From: Erigeron canadensis
Taxonomy: Eukaryota; Streptophyta; Magnoliopsida; Asterales; Asteraceae
Reading direction: 5' to 3'
Length of the DNA stretch: 64,000 nucleotides
NCBI RefSeq assembly: GCF_010389155.1
Contig: NC_057762.1
Location: 30,688,055 to 30,752,054, forward strand
Shown piece by piece: positions 45,474 to 56,639 of the stretch. Within the stretch, counting starts at the first letter, position 1. Each line of letters begins with the position of its first letter. Below the pieces are notes generated by a model. That model was not told where the DNA came from. It saw nothing but the letters and a program-made list of their open reading frames with translations, and did no database searches. Both the position numbers and the translations under genes were made by a program.

Positions 45474-48462
45474 CTAACTCAAAATCATGATTTTATAGAT
45501 GAGAATTGCAAAAAAAACCATGAGCACGAGTCCAAATATCAGATCTTCCAAAAGTATCCTACTGATGTTGATGGTAGTGCCATGGATGGTAAACTCTACC
45601 CCATCGCTGCGACTCTTTGCCTTCTTCTTTTCCTTCCTTTCTTTTAAAGGCTTTAAGTTCTCCTGCACACACACAGTTTTGATCAGTCTACATGTAGGCA
45701 ACAACTTTCACCCGTATATATTATGGAAATCATCAGGTTTGTATCGTCATCCCAACCCGACTACTTTTGAAGGGAACTATAAGCTCCATCTCAGCAAGTT
45801 TGTTATGTATGGTTTAATTAATGCAAAATGAAATATTTGACTCGCAAATAGGAGATTTTTATATAATGAGTTGAAACATACCTCATCTTTCTTCTCGGTT
45901 TCCTTTTGAGCCCGTTGTTTTGCTCTCATTTGGGCTTTCTCAGCATCATGTTTCTGCCTCTCCGTGGCCAAACGCTCCTCTTCTATCTGCTCAGCCTGCA
46001 TTGGGGCTTTTTTAACATCATGTTTCTGCCTACACTCCTCTGCTATCTGCTCATATTTCTTCTGAGCCAATTCTTCTGCCTGCATTTGAGCTATTTTAGC
46101 ATCCTGTCCCTGCCTCTCCATGGCCAAACGCTCTTCTTCTCTCTTCTCAGCTTCCTTTTTAGCTTTTTGCTCAGCCTGCATTTGGGCTTTTTCAACATTC
46201 TGTTTCTGCTTATCCATGGGCTTTCTGGCCATCGGTTTGTAAGTTGGATTGACGGGGCTAGTCACTTGATGACCCTGAGTAGGAAAGGAAGAGTAGTAAC
46301 CCGGGGTAGGATAAGAAGAGTAGTAACTCTGGGGAGGATAGGAAGGGTAGTAAGGCGGGGTAGGATACGAAGAGTAGTAACTCTGGGGAGGATAGGAAGG
46401 GTAGTAAGGCGGGGTAGGATATGAAGAGTAGGAGTAACGCTGGGTAGGATAGGAAGGGTAGTAAGGCGGGGTAGGATACGAAGAGTAGGAGTAACGCTGG
46501 GTAGGATACGAAGAGTAGTAACCCTGGGGAGGATAGTAAGAGTAGTAACCCGGGGTAGGATACGAAGAGTAGTGACCCATGGGAGGATAGGAAGAGTATT
46601 GACCCATTGGAGGATAGGAAGAGTAGTGAGTCGCTCCCCTAGACGCATCATTGCACACTTCTTTTTCCAAATCACGAAGATCTTTTAAGACGGCATCAAT
46701 CCCTTCTTTGTTCGTTTCTTCCTTTCTATGGGCACGTTTGCTTTCATCGTGCGTAAGAATACCATTTTTCTGCAAAATCAAACAGCAAATGTAAACTTAT
46801 ATTCATAATGATGATCTGGAATAAAAGTTCCAAGATACATCATAGCAGATTACACACGCATAGTTAGTATATATTTCTATAAAATCGATATGTAACACGC
46901 AAATTTTTTAACGAACCTTGGCATCTAGACGTTTCTTCAAAACTTCTAAATACGCCGATGCTTCTTCACGGGAATCTTGAATAACTTTGTATTGTGCCCA
47001 CATTTCTTCTTCAACTAGACCGTCTTTTTCAAGTGCTCTGCATATTGCTTGAGCAGCTTCTTTGGCTTTTGAAAGATTATCTTGCAAGACCTTCAACTCA
47101 TCTTTTAAATCCTACATACAATGAAAAAAAAAGTAGAAAAATACAGATCAAATCATCATGATATTTCCATGACCTTTGGAATTTTTTTGATGAATATATA
47201 TGGACAAATGTTGTATAATTAATTAACATATCATAAGTAGTAATATGTACCTTAACAAGATCATCTATATGTTGTTTTCTGTCTAGTGCCTCCTGAACTT
47301 CATACCGGCTTCCCAGTTCGCGTACTTTCCTCAAATGACTGATTTCGCGATACAAATTTTGTTCATCTAATAAGGACATGCATTCAATCTGTATCCGCTT
47401 CTCCATTTTACGTATCTGTTTCAAGAACGAAAACTAGGTTAAAGCTACAAGTTTGTACATAGTATTCGGTCAGAATTAAGCTAAAGGAAGTAGCTAGGTG
47501 GATCGTTACGTTGATATCAATATCTTCAACTAAAACAATATCCCTGAATCTCTTGATAACATCTTCGACGTAGCCTATCTCAAGCTTCTTTGATTCGACC
47601 AACTGGCTTGCCGCCATTATCTTCTTATTTGCAGCAGTCAAAGCGTCATTATGGCTATCCACCCTCGACTGTTTAACAAATTACATATCAAACTGATCGT
47701 ATAGCTAACTAAATAGTGTTAACTATCAAATAAAATATGAAATCAAGTATATATATATATAATTAATTTTACCTGTTGTTGTTGTTGTTGTTGTGCGATT
47801 TGGGCCCTAAAGAGATCTCTAGTCCTACTCTTCTTATCAAGCTGTTGTTGGGCGTCTTTAATGAGTTGGCCTAGGTCGTCATCCTCCTCCCCGGTAGGAA
47901 CCTTGGGTTGATCACATTGTGGTTTTTCGCCAAACAGAACATGATCAGGAATAATTTCAGTTGCAGCATACTTATCCTGAATAAACGGAGAAAACCTTGT
48001 GGCTTCTTTTGGTGTTTTTTCGGCAACAAAGACATCCTCATCCTCAAACACGAGGACCTTGTAGTCTTTATCTTCAGTACTAGATGGTGTTTTTTCGGCA
48101 ACAAGCAGAACATGATCAGGCTTTCCATCCTCATCCGTCGAAACGCAGTCCTTATCACTTTTTTCAGACTTCATCACTTCATCATCAAGTCCTAATTCTT
48201 TTCTCAAAGCATCAAAAACGGCGTCTTCATTATCACTAATTTTGCTTACCAAATCATTAGTACTAACTACTTGCAACTCATCATCAACTTTCTCGATTAC
48301 ATTATTATTACTAACCATAGAGCTTAAGAACTCCTCATCAGAATCATAATCCACCCTCTCAAAAGAATCAACACTACTCGCCTCGTCGTCATTGTTAACA
48401 CTACTAATCTCGCACCATGAACCATCGGAATAATCACAGTAATTCTCACTCACAACCGCCAT
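45474..48462 (-). CDS. Proton pump interactor-like protein C with Tyr/Ser/Pro octapeptide repeats and C-terminal anchor
   Basis: Six coding exons: 47773-48462, 47520-47669, 47251-47415, 46917-47111, 45882-46769 and 45474-45662. All introns are phase 0 with GT-AG ends, giving 758 residues. Exon 4 has exactly the same length (195 nt) as in A and B. Order of parts: acidic N-terminus with 'SDGSWCEI' (W16); a Gln run at the end of exon 1; PPI-type coiled coil ('EVQEALDRKQHIDDLVK', 'ELKVLQDNLSKAKEAA'); about 15 YSSYPxxG/YYPSYPxx octapeptides at residues 448-566; three Ala/Glu/Gln/Lys-rich coiled-coil repeats with 'EKAQMQAEQ'; a basic stretch; and one hydrophobic segment at about 737-757. The start at 48462 is supported by alignment with D1. 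The family match is to proton pump interactors, which bind the plasma-membrane H+-ATPase. The low-complexity Tyr domain is not a standard part of that family as I know it. Confidence 0.87.
46272..46628 (-). repeat. Coding tandem repeat, 24-bp units, in exon 5 of gene C
   Basis: About 15 in-frame units encoding S-Y-P-[PT]-x-x-Y-Y/S-type octapeptides. Plus-strand signature 'ggataggaagagtagt' and 'ggatacgaagagtagt'. Some 48-base double units are almost identical, pointing to recent expansion. Confidence 0.9.
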
Positions 48463-49559
48463 TATTCGCTTACAATAAAACTTCTGTAACAAAAAACATA
48501 AGTAATTTTAGTATACACAAATCGAAAAACTTCAAGATATATATATTAGACTAATTAAGTTCATTCAAATTTAAATATCACATGCGCGCATGTTATATAT
48601 CAAAACATTAATTATGATAATGCAAAACACACCTGTTTAATTTAGTTATAATAATCAAATTCAAGTGTATATATATATATTACGTACATGCAAAATCTAT
48701 TATGGGTTAACATATTAATTATGTAAACGAACGATCACAAATTAAAGGGAAAAACAAACAATTCATTCAAATATAAATTGCAAATTTTAGCTTAATTAAT
48801 TAATACTCTAATAATTAGGCATTAGTAGTAGTATATATATTGATCAAATTAATACTATACGTCAGGATATATTAAGTAATTACATGTTACGGAGTAAAAA
48901 TATCTATCATGGTAAACAAGAAGAAGCAGAATTATTCAAGTTAGTAAAAAAGCTAGAGAGAAATTTCGAAAGTATTACTTACGAATTTGATTAAATTTGA
49001 TGCATGAATAAAGTTATTTTAGGGTTTAATATACATATATAGGGTTTTTGAGGAGGTGAAAATTAGTTATGCGAGTTGGGGCGGGAGAAGATTGTTATTA
49101 TTATTATTTTTTTTTTGCTTTATGTTAATTTTTTTATTTTAATTAAGGAAACTTATTATAAAAGTTGGATAGCATTCCTTATTTTTGATGTTACGTAATG
49201 TTTATGAACTCTTGTCAGATTTAATTTAAGTGCGTTAAGTTGGGATACCTTTTTAAAAAAAATAAAATTACTCGTATTAACGAACCAGAAGTCGTGAACA
49301 AAATTGTAGATTGAGATGAGTGGGCCTTGAGAAGATATGAAGGGTGAGCCCATACCCTTGGTTTGGATTATATTCTTAGAAAGAAGATGGTCCATGACAT
49401 TGATCTGGCCTGTTGGGCCGGTATCTCTATCTGACTCAACGAGAACAATTTCAAGCTTTTGTTTTCTTGCTCATTTTTTTTTAATAAAAAAATATTATGA
49501 TGACAACAGTATTTTTTAATAAATATAAATGAATACTTAAATAAATTTTTTGTAATTTT
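48463..49559 (-). promoter_or_regulatory. Leader and upstream region of gene C
   Basis: On the minus strand a donor 'attcgtaagtaatac' near 48,980 suggests a 5' leader intron, as in A, B and D1. At 49,071-49,160 lies 'gcgagttggggcgggagaag' plus an AT stretch and 'aaggaaact', shared with the D1 upstream block. The rest is AT-rich, with no other gene recognised. Confidence 0.5.
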
Positions 49560-49762
49560 TTTCGAACATTCAGTCGGAATGCGACATTAGGAAAACCTCA
49601 CCGTATAATGGTGAAACCTTGCACGTACCCTAGACAACGAGATGTTGACAATGGGCCGTTACAAGTATTTGGAGGAAAAAAACCCCAATACTTGTCATCC
49701 CTAAAGATCGAACTCAAGACCTTGGGTAAGACCTGGGATGCCTCATTGACAAATAAACTTTT
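49560..49762 (-). mobile_element. tRNA-derived SINE-like element
   Basis: On the minus strand 'ggtcttgagttcgatcttta' is a polymerase III B box. An A-box-like 'aatgaggcatcccagg' lies about 30 bases upstream. The body carries a conserved-looking hairpin ('aagtattgggg' and its complement). Confidence 0.5.
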
Positions 49763-49889
49763 TGTATTAATTAAATAAGATAAATCTTAAATTTGCATAT
49801 ATTATGTGCATTTATAGTTAATATTTTTTTCTAAATCATTTATTATCTCCCCCGTGGTTTCTGTAGCGGTTTAATTAAGGGTTTTCCTC

Positions 49890-50344
49890 AATGTTTTAAA
49901 TACCGGTATTTTGGTCGTACCGGTCGGGTATCCGGTACCGGTATACCGGCCGGTACGTACCGGCACGATAATTTAATTTTTGTATTTTTATTTTTATAGA
50001 AATCCTACAAAACTTGTTACAATTTTAATGAAAATAGTCAAAATACAAGTATAATCCACTCAAAAATAATACCAAATAGATATTTCATAACAAAATATAA
50101 GTTTTAAAATTTACAAATAACAAAACATAACATTAAAGTATTAAAAAATAATTTTAAAAAAGTTCCAAAAAAAATCAAAATACCGGTATTACCATTCCGG
50201 TAATACCGGGAATACCTGAAATACCAGTCGGTATTGAATAGTGTAAAATATCAAACAAAATAACAGGATAGTTGTACCGGGGTACCACCTGGTATCCGGT
50301 ATTGCAGGTAATACCGGTCGGTACGTACCGGTATTTAAAACCCT
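49890..50344. mobile_element. TIR element with CCGGTA repeats, flanked by 10-bp direct repeats
   Basis: Left end 'aatgttttaaataccggta'; inverse complement of right end 'agggttttaaataccggta'. 'ggttttcctc' occurs on both sides (49,880-49,889 and 50,345-50,354), a likely target duplication of 8-10 bp as in hAT or Mutator-like elements. The subterminal regions are dense in TACCGGT. Non-coding. Confidence 0.7.
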
Positions 50345-50544
50345 GGTTTTCCTCCCCCGTGGTTTCCCTACTTCGCGGATCGGTCGCTAGCGTCTGCCTG
50401 CCCGTATGAATGTAATGGCTAGCCGTTCCGTGACACAAACGTTAAAAAAATATCATTTATTATCTCCGTAAATATTAATAACTAGTTTTTTGTCCCCGAG
50501 CGTTGTCCCAGGAGACATTACGTAACATGTACACATGTGAAAAA

Positions 50545-51165
50545 TTATATAAAATGAAATTTTCATGGCAAAAATTAAAAAGGGAAAGTTATGTGATAAA
50601 AAATAAAGAAAATGAAATTTTGGTGACTGAAGTTGAAAAATAAAAGTATAAAAAGGTAAATAAAACAAAACTTTTGTATGGAAAGTATAAGAAATGAAAG
50701 TGATGTGGCAAAAAGTAAAAATGACGAAAACTTTAATAATTTTATGTGATAAAAAGTAAAGAGAATGAAACTTTCATGACAAAAGTTTAAAAAGTAAATA
50801 ACACAAAAATTTCGTGCAATAAGTAAAAGAAATAAAAGTTATGTGACAAAAAGTAAAAGTTTAAAAGTTTTCGTGATAAAAGGTAAAAAGAATGAAGTTT
50901 TATGACAAAAATTAGAAAAACAAAAGTTTAAAAACTAAATAAAATAAATCTTTTGTGCTAAAAGTAAAATAATCAAATTTATGTGACAAAAGGTAAAAAG
51001 TTAAAAGTTTACGTCATAAAAAGTAAAGAGAATGAAACTTTCGTAGTAAAAGTTAGAAAAACATATGTTTAAAAACTAAATAAAACCACACTTTCGTATT
51101 AAAAGTAAAAGAAATTAAAGTTATGTGACAAAAGTTATAAGGTTAAAGTTATGTGTCAAAAATTA
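50545..51165 (+). repeat. Degenerate minisatellite, about 135-143 bp period
   Basis: 'agtaaaagaaat' followed by 'aaagttatgtgac' recurs near 50,685, 50,818, 50,960 and 51,105, each time followed by 'gagaatgaaactttcgt'-type and 'aactaaataaaac' segments. About 4.5 imperfect units; no gene. Confidence 0.7.
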
Positions 51166-51942
51166 AGAAACCCAAAAATCTAAATAATCAAAGTTAGCTG
51201 ATAGGGACCATTATTGTAACAAATTTAACGACAGAGAATATAAATGCTGAAAAAACTTAACGGTCGTTGGCTGTTGGGGACCATTGCTGCAACAAACTTA
51301 ATGACAGAGACTATAGTTGTTGAAAGAAGTGAGCGCACGGAAAAAAAGAAACGCTATATATATATAATATGTTTTAGTTTTTGTTATTTTATTTATAGAA
51401 TAATCATATTATATTTGTATAATCTTTTGAAATTTGAAATTCATTTCATATTTTGTTTGATTAGCATAATGAAGAATCCTATTTATGAGCTTTATGGTTC
51501 GTAAAAATATGAAATAAGAATCCTTCATATTTCATCTGAATTCAACATTTCCTAACAAATGGATGGAAAGTTTAGAGACCATTTAGTTTGAAAAATGTTT
51601 TTTAGGAAATTAGAATATTTTAAAACAAGTTTGAAAGAATTAAAAATCAAATGGATTGAAATATAAGGAATTGAATTTGAATGAATTATAATCTATTTAT
51701 GTTTGGTTAACTTTCATAATATCATAAATGATATATATATATGATTCATACAAAAGTATATTTTATAAAATAAAAAAGTAAATAAATTATTTATAGTTTG
51801 TTTAAAATTAATAATTCTTCTATAAGTCAAATAAGATCTTCATAAAATAAAATTCTTTTTATCATTAATTAACTTACATAGTGTTGATGGTTTGGTAGTG
51901 GGCACGACGAATGTTGATGGCAGCAACTAATGGTGGTTAAAG
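51166..51942. other. Gene-free interval
   Basis: A short imperfect tandem duplication at 51,185-51,330 ('gggaccattattgtaacaa' / 'gggaccattgctgcaacaa') is the only structure seen. Confidence 0.45.
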
Positions 51943-52080
51943 GTGTAAATGAGACGGTGCAGTTTGCGAGCTATTCCAAAGTGATTCGTAAATTATTCAA
52001 ATTCGACTCGGTTTGAGTCGAGTCAAGCCCGAGCTCGAGCTACTCGAGTATTGACTCGACTCGGCTAGTTTACACCTCTA
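51943..52080. mobile_element. Short fold-back TIR element, relative of 173-597
   Basis: The ends 'aggtgtaaatgag' and 'ctagtttacacct' are inverted. The interior has 'cccgagctcgagctactcg'. It is much shorter than the first copy and non-coding. Confidence 0.6.
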
Positions 52081-53366
52081 GTGGTGTTAGTCATATAATC
52101 TTTAGGCTGGAATATTTTTTTTAAAAAATAATAACTTAAAGTGTATACTGATAAGCTAATTGTTTAAGTTCTAATTTTTTAAGGCAAAATGATTAAATTT
52201 TAATAACTCAAATGAGGGGTAGAAATTTTATAAAGAATAAGAGACTTGTTCTTGGCTGGATTAGGCCGGAGATTTTATTCTATTTTTGATAAAACTTAAA
52301 AAGCAGTCTCACTACATTTAGTTAGACTATTGCCAAAGTTAATTTTTTTTTTTGAGATTTTTTCGAAAATTTCAATACTTTTAAAATATTATGCACTTTA
52401 GTTTTTCATTAAAACCCATCAATATTTATTTACTTTACAAACACAAAACGGAAAAGAAATTCTTAAAACCCGTTTCTTGTGTCAAAACTCAAAACCACCA
52501 TCACTACTACTCGCCAAAACCCGATTTTTAATTCCAAATATCTTCCCAATATAAAAGGTAATTAATTTTATAAAATTCATATTCAATTCTTGATTTACGA
52601 TTTCCATTAAATTTATTTTTTCTTCACCAAACTTTACTTATAATAATAATAATAATAATTTTGCTCTAATTTCTTCAATTTCAGACAGAAAAGTTGAACT
52701 TAACTTTGACTACGTCATCGATCCATCGTTAAAATCGATCTGGGTATGTGTTATATATATATATATATATATAAAATATGTGTGTGTGTGTATTTGTTTA
52801 ATCACAGTTAGTGTTGAATTATTAGGTGTTTTTGTTTGTAAATTTGCATTTGGGATTTCTTGGTTTATACAAAAAATTTAAAATTTTGCCTAAAAATTGA
52901 TGTATATAGTTACCGTTAAGTATTGTTTGTGTTTCATATATCTAACTATGTATAAAGTTGTGATCTTGATAATTTATGGTTGATAAGATCTTGAAAAGAT
53001 GCAAGCTTTGATGGTGTAATTTACTAATCTTTATGATTTTGTTGATTCTGGGAAAAGGGTGTTTGGTTGTTGAAAGGTGGGCGGTTTAGTCGAGACCCGG
53101 AAAAAACTTGATGATTTCGTTTCAATTTCATGTGTGACTTAAGTGTGTGAAATTATAGAGTCAATCTGGATTGTCTGTTTTTAGATGTGAAGGCCCAGGT
53201 TGTTTCCATAGGGTTTTGAATGCATTACTTATCGAAGTTACGTTTTATATACGTCATTGTATATTCTCAGTTGTGTAAAATGTGTGTTTGCAGATTTTGC
53301 TTTCACTTACTTAGGAAAAAACTGTGAATTTATTTTTGTTTGTATCAAAATTACTTGGTTGTGAGA
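52081..53366 (+). promoter_or_regulatory. Promoter and spliced 5' leader of SPP
   Basis: A C/A-rich leader starts around 52,430. Candidate leader splices: donor at 52,558 ('aaaggtaatt'), a 59-base leader exon at 52,685-52,743, donor 'tgggtatgtg', and acceptor 'ttgcag' at 53,293 before the exon that contains the ATG. A TA/TG microsatellite (about 52,755-52,790) lies in the second leader intron. The upstream DNA is AT-rich with no other gene. Confidence 0.55.
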
Positions 53367-56300
53367 ATGATGAATGGAGAGCGAGCTGCGAATATTGCTC
53401 TAGCAGGTTTTGTTTCTTTTTCCAATTTAACATCTAATTTATTTTTATTAATCTTTTTGTTTTTGTTATGGGGTAATTTAAGGACTCTGGCATTTTGGGC
53501 TTGCAGGTTTAACACTGCTGCCGCTAGCTGTTAAGGTAAACCCAAATATAAATGTCATTTTGACAGCATGTCTCTCAGTTTATGTGGGTTGTTACCGCTC
53601 TGTCAAGCCAACACCTCCTACTGTAAGTATACAGCCAACATGTAATTTAATCTGTCCAAATTTTTACTCTATTTTTGTGCATAAACATAAGTCTTAAGGT
53701 GTCTTTTTTCACAGGAGACTATGTCTAATGCACACGCCATGCGTTTCCCGCTAGTTGGCAGTGCGATGTTGATGTCTTTGTTCTTGCTCTTTAAGTTCCT
53801 GTCAAAAGATTTGGTCAATGCTGTTCTAACAGCGTATTTCTTTGTGCTTGGCATCCTTGCATTTTCGTAAGTTCTTTGTAGAGATTGATTTAAAGTGGTT
53901 TATAGTACATTTCGAACTATTTAGTCATAAAATGGTCTATTTGGGCTAGGCTTTATCTCCCACAGTTCAAATGGGTAAAATAAGCACAAACTTAAAGGAA
54001 GTGGTCAAAAGGGTTGAAAGTTGCCTGAAGTGTATTTCAAGTCCATAAAACCCCCTACATTGCTATTAAAAATAATTTGATTTCTACTAAAATGGTATAC
54101 TTTTTGTAATTATACATGACATACCGATCATTTCATAATAATTTGATCTTTTTGTTGCAAACTAACTTTTAAGGCAAACTCGCCCAACAACCAAAACTGC
54201 CTGTCTAAATCTGCCACCCAACTTGATTATGTTGTCACCTTAAAATTAGTAGATCAAGCAAATTACCATTTTGGTAATCTTACTCATCACTCTCCTTTAC
54301 TGAATCTTTTTCTTTTGTTGTAGGGCGACACTTTTACCTGCAATTAAGCGGTTCTTACCTACCAAGTGGGATGAAGATGTTATTCATTGGCATTTCCCTT
54401 ATTTTCGCTGTATGAATTTTTTATCCAGTTACTTTGTGTGTCTTCCATACATCTTGAAAGTTCTTTTAACTCTGTTATCTTCTTGGTGCACGTCGTCTCA
54501 ACTTTATATTATTAAATTTGGAAATTATAGATTGCAACGGTTGGATCTATAATTTCATTTGTATTTTATGCAACAACCCCATTGAGAAAGTTTTAGGTCA
54601 CTCATCTTTCTTTCTACTGCTGTTTGGTTACGTTTTCACCGTGTTCACACGTTTATTTATTTTAATCTCTTGATGTTGTTTGATTACATGTTGTATTTCT
54701 CTTATATATCTTTTATACAGCTGTGGAAGTTGAGTTCACAAGGTCTCAAGTTGTCGCTGCTGTTCCTGGAACCTTTTTTTGTGCTTGGTATGTTGCTCAG
54801 AAGCATTGGCTGGCCAACAATATATTGGGACTTGCATTCTGCATTCAGGTAAGATCACGTCTCTGTTTTTTTTAAGAAGAGTATATATTAGTTCTGCATG
54901 GTCCTTCTGAATCATAATACAAACTGCTCATTTGTATTCTGCATTCCGCTCGTGAATATATTTAACTTGTAAACAACATGTCACCTATTTTCGGAGCATC
55001 AGTTTTTCATTAAGTAATAGTTTAAAGTTTTACTTTTTCTACATTTTGCAGGGAATTGAAATGCTTTCCCTTGGCTCATTCAAGACTGGAGCCATCTTGT
55101 TGGTAAGGAAGGTTTTTTGTTGCATGTTTCAAGTTCTGCTAAGCATATAAATTATCTGATGACATGATGACTAAATTTTCAGGGTGGGCTTTTTTTCTAT
55201 GATATATTCTGGGTCTTTTTCACCCCAGTGATGGTCAGTGTTGCCAAGTCATTTGATGCGCCTATAAAGGTAGTGCATGAATACATGTTGGATATTGGGA
55301 TTACTTGCACCATTTTTGGAGGTTTATCTTAACAGACCGTTTTTAATTTTTTCTTAGCTTGTGTTCCCAACGAGAGATGTTGCACGTCCGTTTTCTATGC
55401 TCGGTTTAGGTGACATTGTAATTCCAGGTATGGGCAGTATTAGTGTGTGATGTGTTATGATATATCACTGTTGTACACCTAGTGTGAAGTCATTTATTGA
55501 GTTTGCTATCATAATTGAAGTGGCACAACAATTGAAATCAGTAATTTCTACATGGTTCGCTTCTGTTAAGGTAAACTCCACGGAGATGATATGTTTAGGA
55601 AACGGAAAAGCTAACCACCTATATAGTTACTTATGACAACTTCTGTAGTATGGACTATATTAATTAGCATATTTATCTTCATCACGTAGTTGTGTAGTGG
55701 AACTGTTGCAGAACGTATTGCCATGATTTATGGAATCCAGGATTGATTTTGAAATATGGGAAGTCCCCAATATGAATCTATCCATTTCCAAATAGTCATC
55801 TCTAAAGTGAACTTTTAGCTCTGTGGAAAACTTATGACTAGTTGCTAATATTAATGTTTCATAGAAATTTGTTTTGCATGTATTTCATAAAATTAATTGT
55901 GTATAGACAATAGGCTTCGACCACAAGATGGATACTGATTTTTAAGATTTAGTTTTTATGACATCACCCTAACATTATTGCGAATCAAAGCACTGTGCTG
56001 CTAAAAATCATCATGTGTTTTAGCTGCTGATCAAGCTTTTTAGTTTTCTTTATAAGAGGCCTATACTTTTCCGTATTTACATATGCGTGATCAAGCTTTT
56101 TAGCTGCTGATCATCATGTGCTTGTCATCAGGCATTTTTGTAGCCTTGGCGCTGAGATTTGACGTGTCAAGAGGGGGAAAGAGCAATTACTTCAATAGTG
56201 CTTTCTCGGGATATGCAGTTGGTGTGATCACTACAATTGTTGTTATGAACTGGTTTCAGGCCGCACAGGTTGGTATTTGTGGTCATTTCGGATAAAACGA

Positions 56301-56639
56301 ATCCCCTGTTCTTTAAATGGGTTTGGGAGTTTTTTATTTTGCTTCCCTGTTGAACTTATTAAATTTAATGTTGGTTGCTTTTAGCCTGCGTTATTGTACA
56401 TCGTACCGGCAGTTATCGGGTTTTTGGCTGTTCATTGCATATGGAATGGGGAGGTCAAACCGGTAAGCCTTGATATGTTTCATGGAAAATGTTATGCTTG
56501 CATCTATTTTTACTAGATACATAGGGCATACTAATATAATGGCATTTTGCTTCGGCAGTTATTGGAGTTTGACGAGTCTAAAACAGCTATCAGCGGTGAT
56601 GGTGATGTAGATGAGAACAAAAGCAAGAAAGTAGAATGA
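53367..56639 (+). CDS. SPP: Signal peptide peptidase (intramembrane aspartyl protease)
   Basis: Eleven coding exons: 53367-53406, 53507-53622, 53715-53866, 54324-54409, 54721-54848, 55052-55102, 55183-55269, 55358-55427, 56132-56268, 56385-56462 and 56559-56639. They give 341 residues, close to the 344 of Arabidopsis SPP, and the frame is continuous through every splice. Family GxGD aspartyl protease (Pfam Peptidase_A22B). The catalytic motifs are FFYD (Asp198) and LGLGD (Asp239), with the QPAL motif (Pro290-Leu292). The signature 'HAMRFPLVGSAMLMSLFLLF' is typical of plant SPP. The nine-pass ER membrane protein cuts signal peptides within the membrane after signal peptidase action. The C-terminus is acidic and Lys-rich, without a clear KKxx signal. 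Only one in-frame alternative start exists, one codon later. Unrelated to its neighbours; it looks like an ordinary functional gene. Confidence 0.95.

Noticed and set aside
45906..46424. 172-codon frame antisense to exon 5 of gene C
   Set aside because: A mirror of the repetitive coding exon; its Leu/Phe-rich composition is the complement of the coiled-coil codons.
46262..46675. 137-codon 'LRILPRVTT' repeat frame
   Set aside because: Alternative frame of the SYP-repeat array; the spliced gene model explains the DNA.
54670..54852. 60-codon frame inside SPP
   Set aside because: Mostly intron plus exon 5 in a wrong frame.
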